A stretch of DNA of 42,328 nucleotides from an uncultured Acidobacteriaceae bacterium (GTDB lineage Bacteria > Acidobacteriota > Terriglobia > Terriglobales > Acidobacteriaceae). The position numbers and the translations under genes were made by a program. Under the pieces are notes generated by a model, which had not been told where the DNA came from, ran no database searches, and saw nothing but the letters and a program-made list of their open reading frames with translations. Location: positions 1 to 42,328 of the forward strand of contig CAINJJ010000024.1 of NCBI GenBank assembly GCA_903849645.1, given 5' to 3'. Position 1 is the stretch's first letter, and every line of letters begins with the position of its first letter. Shown one piece after another: positions 41,545 to 42,328 of the stretch.

Positions 41545-42075
41545 TCACGGCAGATACTTCTCCGGCACCGGCTCCGCGGCCGTCTCCGCCTGCCACAGAA
41601 TCTCCATCACCCGCCACACCTTGCCGTCGTAGACCGCCTGGATGCTGTTGATGCCCCGCACCGTCGCCTTGCCCTCCGGTGTCGGTCGTATCTCGTACGT
41701 GCTCCAAAGGTGCGCCACGTGCCCGTAGACCTCGGACTTTATCTTCACCTGCCGCTCATAGAACACCATATCCCCGCGCTTGCGCACCGCTTCAATCCAG
41801 CCCTCGACCGTCAAAACATGCGGCGTTGCGCTGCCGTCCGCGGCGATGGCCACGGGGATAAGGCGCGCCTCGGGCAGCAGAATCTGCCTCATGCAGGTGC
41901 GGTCCTTGCCCGCCGGGCCACTCACCGCTTCGTCAATCACATGCGGAAGCTGCTCGATCGTGGTCGCGGTCGTACAAACGGGCGCAGCCGGCGTGGCTTG
42001 AGGCGTTGGGTCCTGTGCACAGAGCGCTGCCGGCAAAACCGCGGCGACCAAAAGGGCGAAAGGGAAGTGGCGCAT
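41545..42075 (-). CDS. Exported SnoaL/NTF2-like protein
   Basis: A 176-residue exported protein with a signal peptide ending at about AALCA-QD (residues 1-20). The mature part shows an NTF2-like (SnoaL/DUF4440) pattern: IDEAVSGPAGKDRTCMRQILLPEARLI, and VYGHVAHLWSTYEIR followed by GINSIQAVYDGKVWRVMEILWQAET. These curved-sheet proteins often bind small molecules, and no catalytic residues can be assigned here. It lies between the toxin gene (convergent) and RNase J (same strand, about 120 bases upstream). Confidence 0.8.
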   Translation of the reverse strand: MRHFPFALLVAAVLPAALCAQDPTPQATPAAPVCTTATTIEQLPHVIDEAVSGPAGKDRTCMRQILLPEARLIPVAIAADGSATPHVLTVEGWIEAVRKRGDMVFYERQVKIKSEVYGHVAHLWSTYEIRPTPEGKATVRGINSIQAVYDGKVWRVMEILWQAETAAEPVPEKYLP

Positions 42076-42195
42076 ACGGCGATTCTACAGAAAGCATCCC
42101 GCCCGCCATGCCTGCCACAATGAAAAACGCGGCGAAGGCAAACTCGCTCCCGCCGCGCTCCAAATACATCGACTTTGCCTGCTTCGCTGCCCTCG

Positions 42196-42328
42196 TCAGA
42201 TCTCCAGCACCACTGGCATGATCATCGGCCGGCGTCCTGTCGTCTTCTGGATCAGCCGCTTCAGCTCCGCGCGGACCTTCTCCTTGACCAGCCCGTAGTC
42301 GGCCCTCTGCTCGGTGCTCAGGCTATCC
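42196..42328 (-). CDS. rnj: Ribonuclease J, C-terminal end (partial)
   Basis: The window edge cuts this gene, so only the last 43 codons are visible, ending [15 protein letters not shown]. The preceding [15 protein letters not shown] helix and the TGRRPMI motif are the distinctive C-terminus of RNase J, the metallo-beta-lactamase-fold 5'-3' exo/endonuclease of mRNA and rRNA processing. The catalytic domains lie outside. The identification rests on this short tail but is distinctive. Confidence 0.82.
   Translation of the reverse strand, partial: DSLSTEQRADYGLVKEKVRAELKRLIQKTTGRRPMIMPVVLEI

Overview
The window is high-GC, densely coded DNA from a Gram-negative bacterium, most probably an Acidobacteriota of the Terriglobia (Acidobacteriaceae-like). 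This rests on gene content and on intergenic style. The content includes LpxD and an LpxL-type acyltransferase (lipid A), a bacillithiol-type deacetylase, a homocysteine methyltransferase/methylene-THF reductase fusion, an M50 protease, lipoproteins with DUF4397 or beta-propeller-like content, and many palindromic intergenic repeats. No tRNA, rRNA or CRISPR array was seen. The assignment is an inference from family knowledge; no search was run.

Layout. 1-2.66 kb is an accessory patch: an IS110-type transposase, a large palindrome, and two small orphan genes bracketed by copies of a short inverted repeat. 2.66-5.08 kb (minus) is a probable operon of a SatD-family regulator, a DUF3307-like membrane protein and a ROK/polyphosphate-glucokinase-like enzyme. 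It is divergent from priA and separated from it by a cluster of TTGAC/GTCAA motifs. 7.75-9.1 kb holds an M50 protease and an HU-family protein. 9.4-10.85 kb holds dcd and an atypical LuxR-type regulator. 11.3-14.3 kb holds a SYLF protein, the lipid A acyltransferase and lpxD. 14.7-19.0 kb holds a P-loop protein overlapping an antisense FliB-like methylase, then xseB and the methionine-cycle fusion.

19.3-27.2 kb carries a lipoprotein, bshB1, a methyltransferase, a half-size TSUP transporter, three oxidoreductases, a small coiled-coil protein and an overlapping HipA_2/DUF3037 pair. 27.3-33.7 kb (minus) has two response regulators, ftsK, uppP and an SH3/TPR-like exported protein. 33.8-42.3 kb has a zinc-ribbon membrane protein, hemB, a low-GC orphan, an alpha/beta hydrolase, a purine permease, a DUF4397 lipoprotein, a threonine dehydratase, a RelBE-type toxin-antitoxin pair, a SnoaL-like exported protein and the C-terminus of RNase J.

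Most genes are housekeeping. The interesting material is the SatD/DUF3307/glucokinase operon with its putative operator cluster, the HipA_2/DUF3037 pair, the small-gene cassette next to the transposase, and at least four families of dispersed palindromic or tandem repeats that fill almost every longer intergenic gap.
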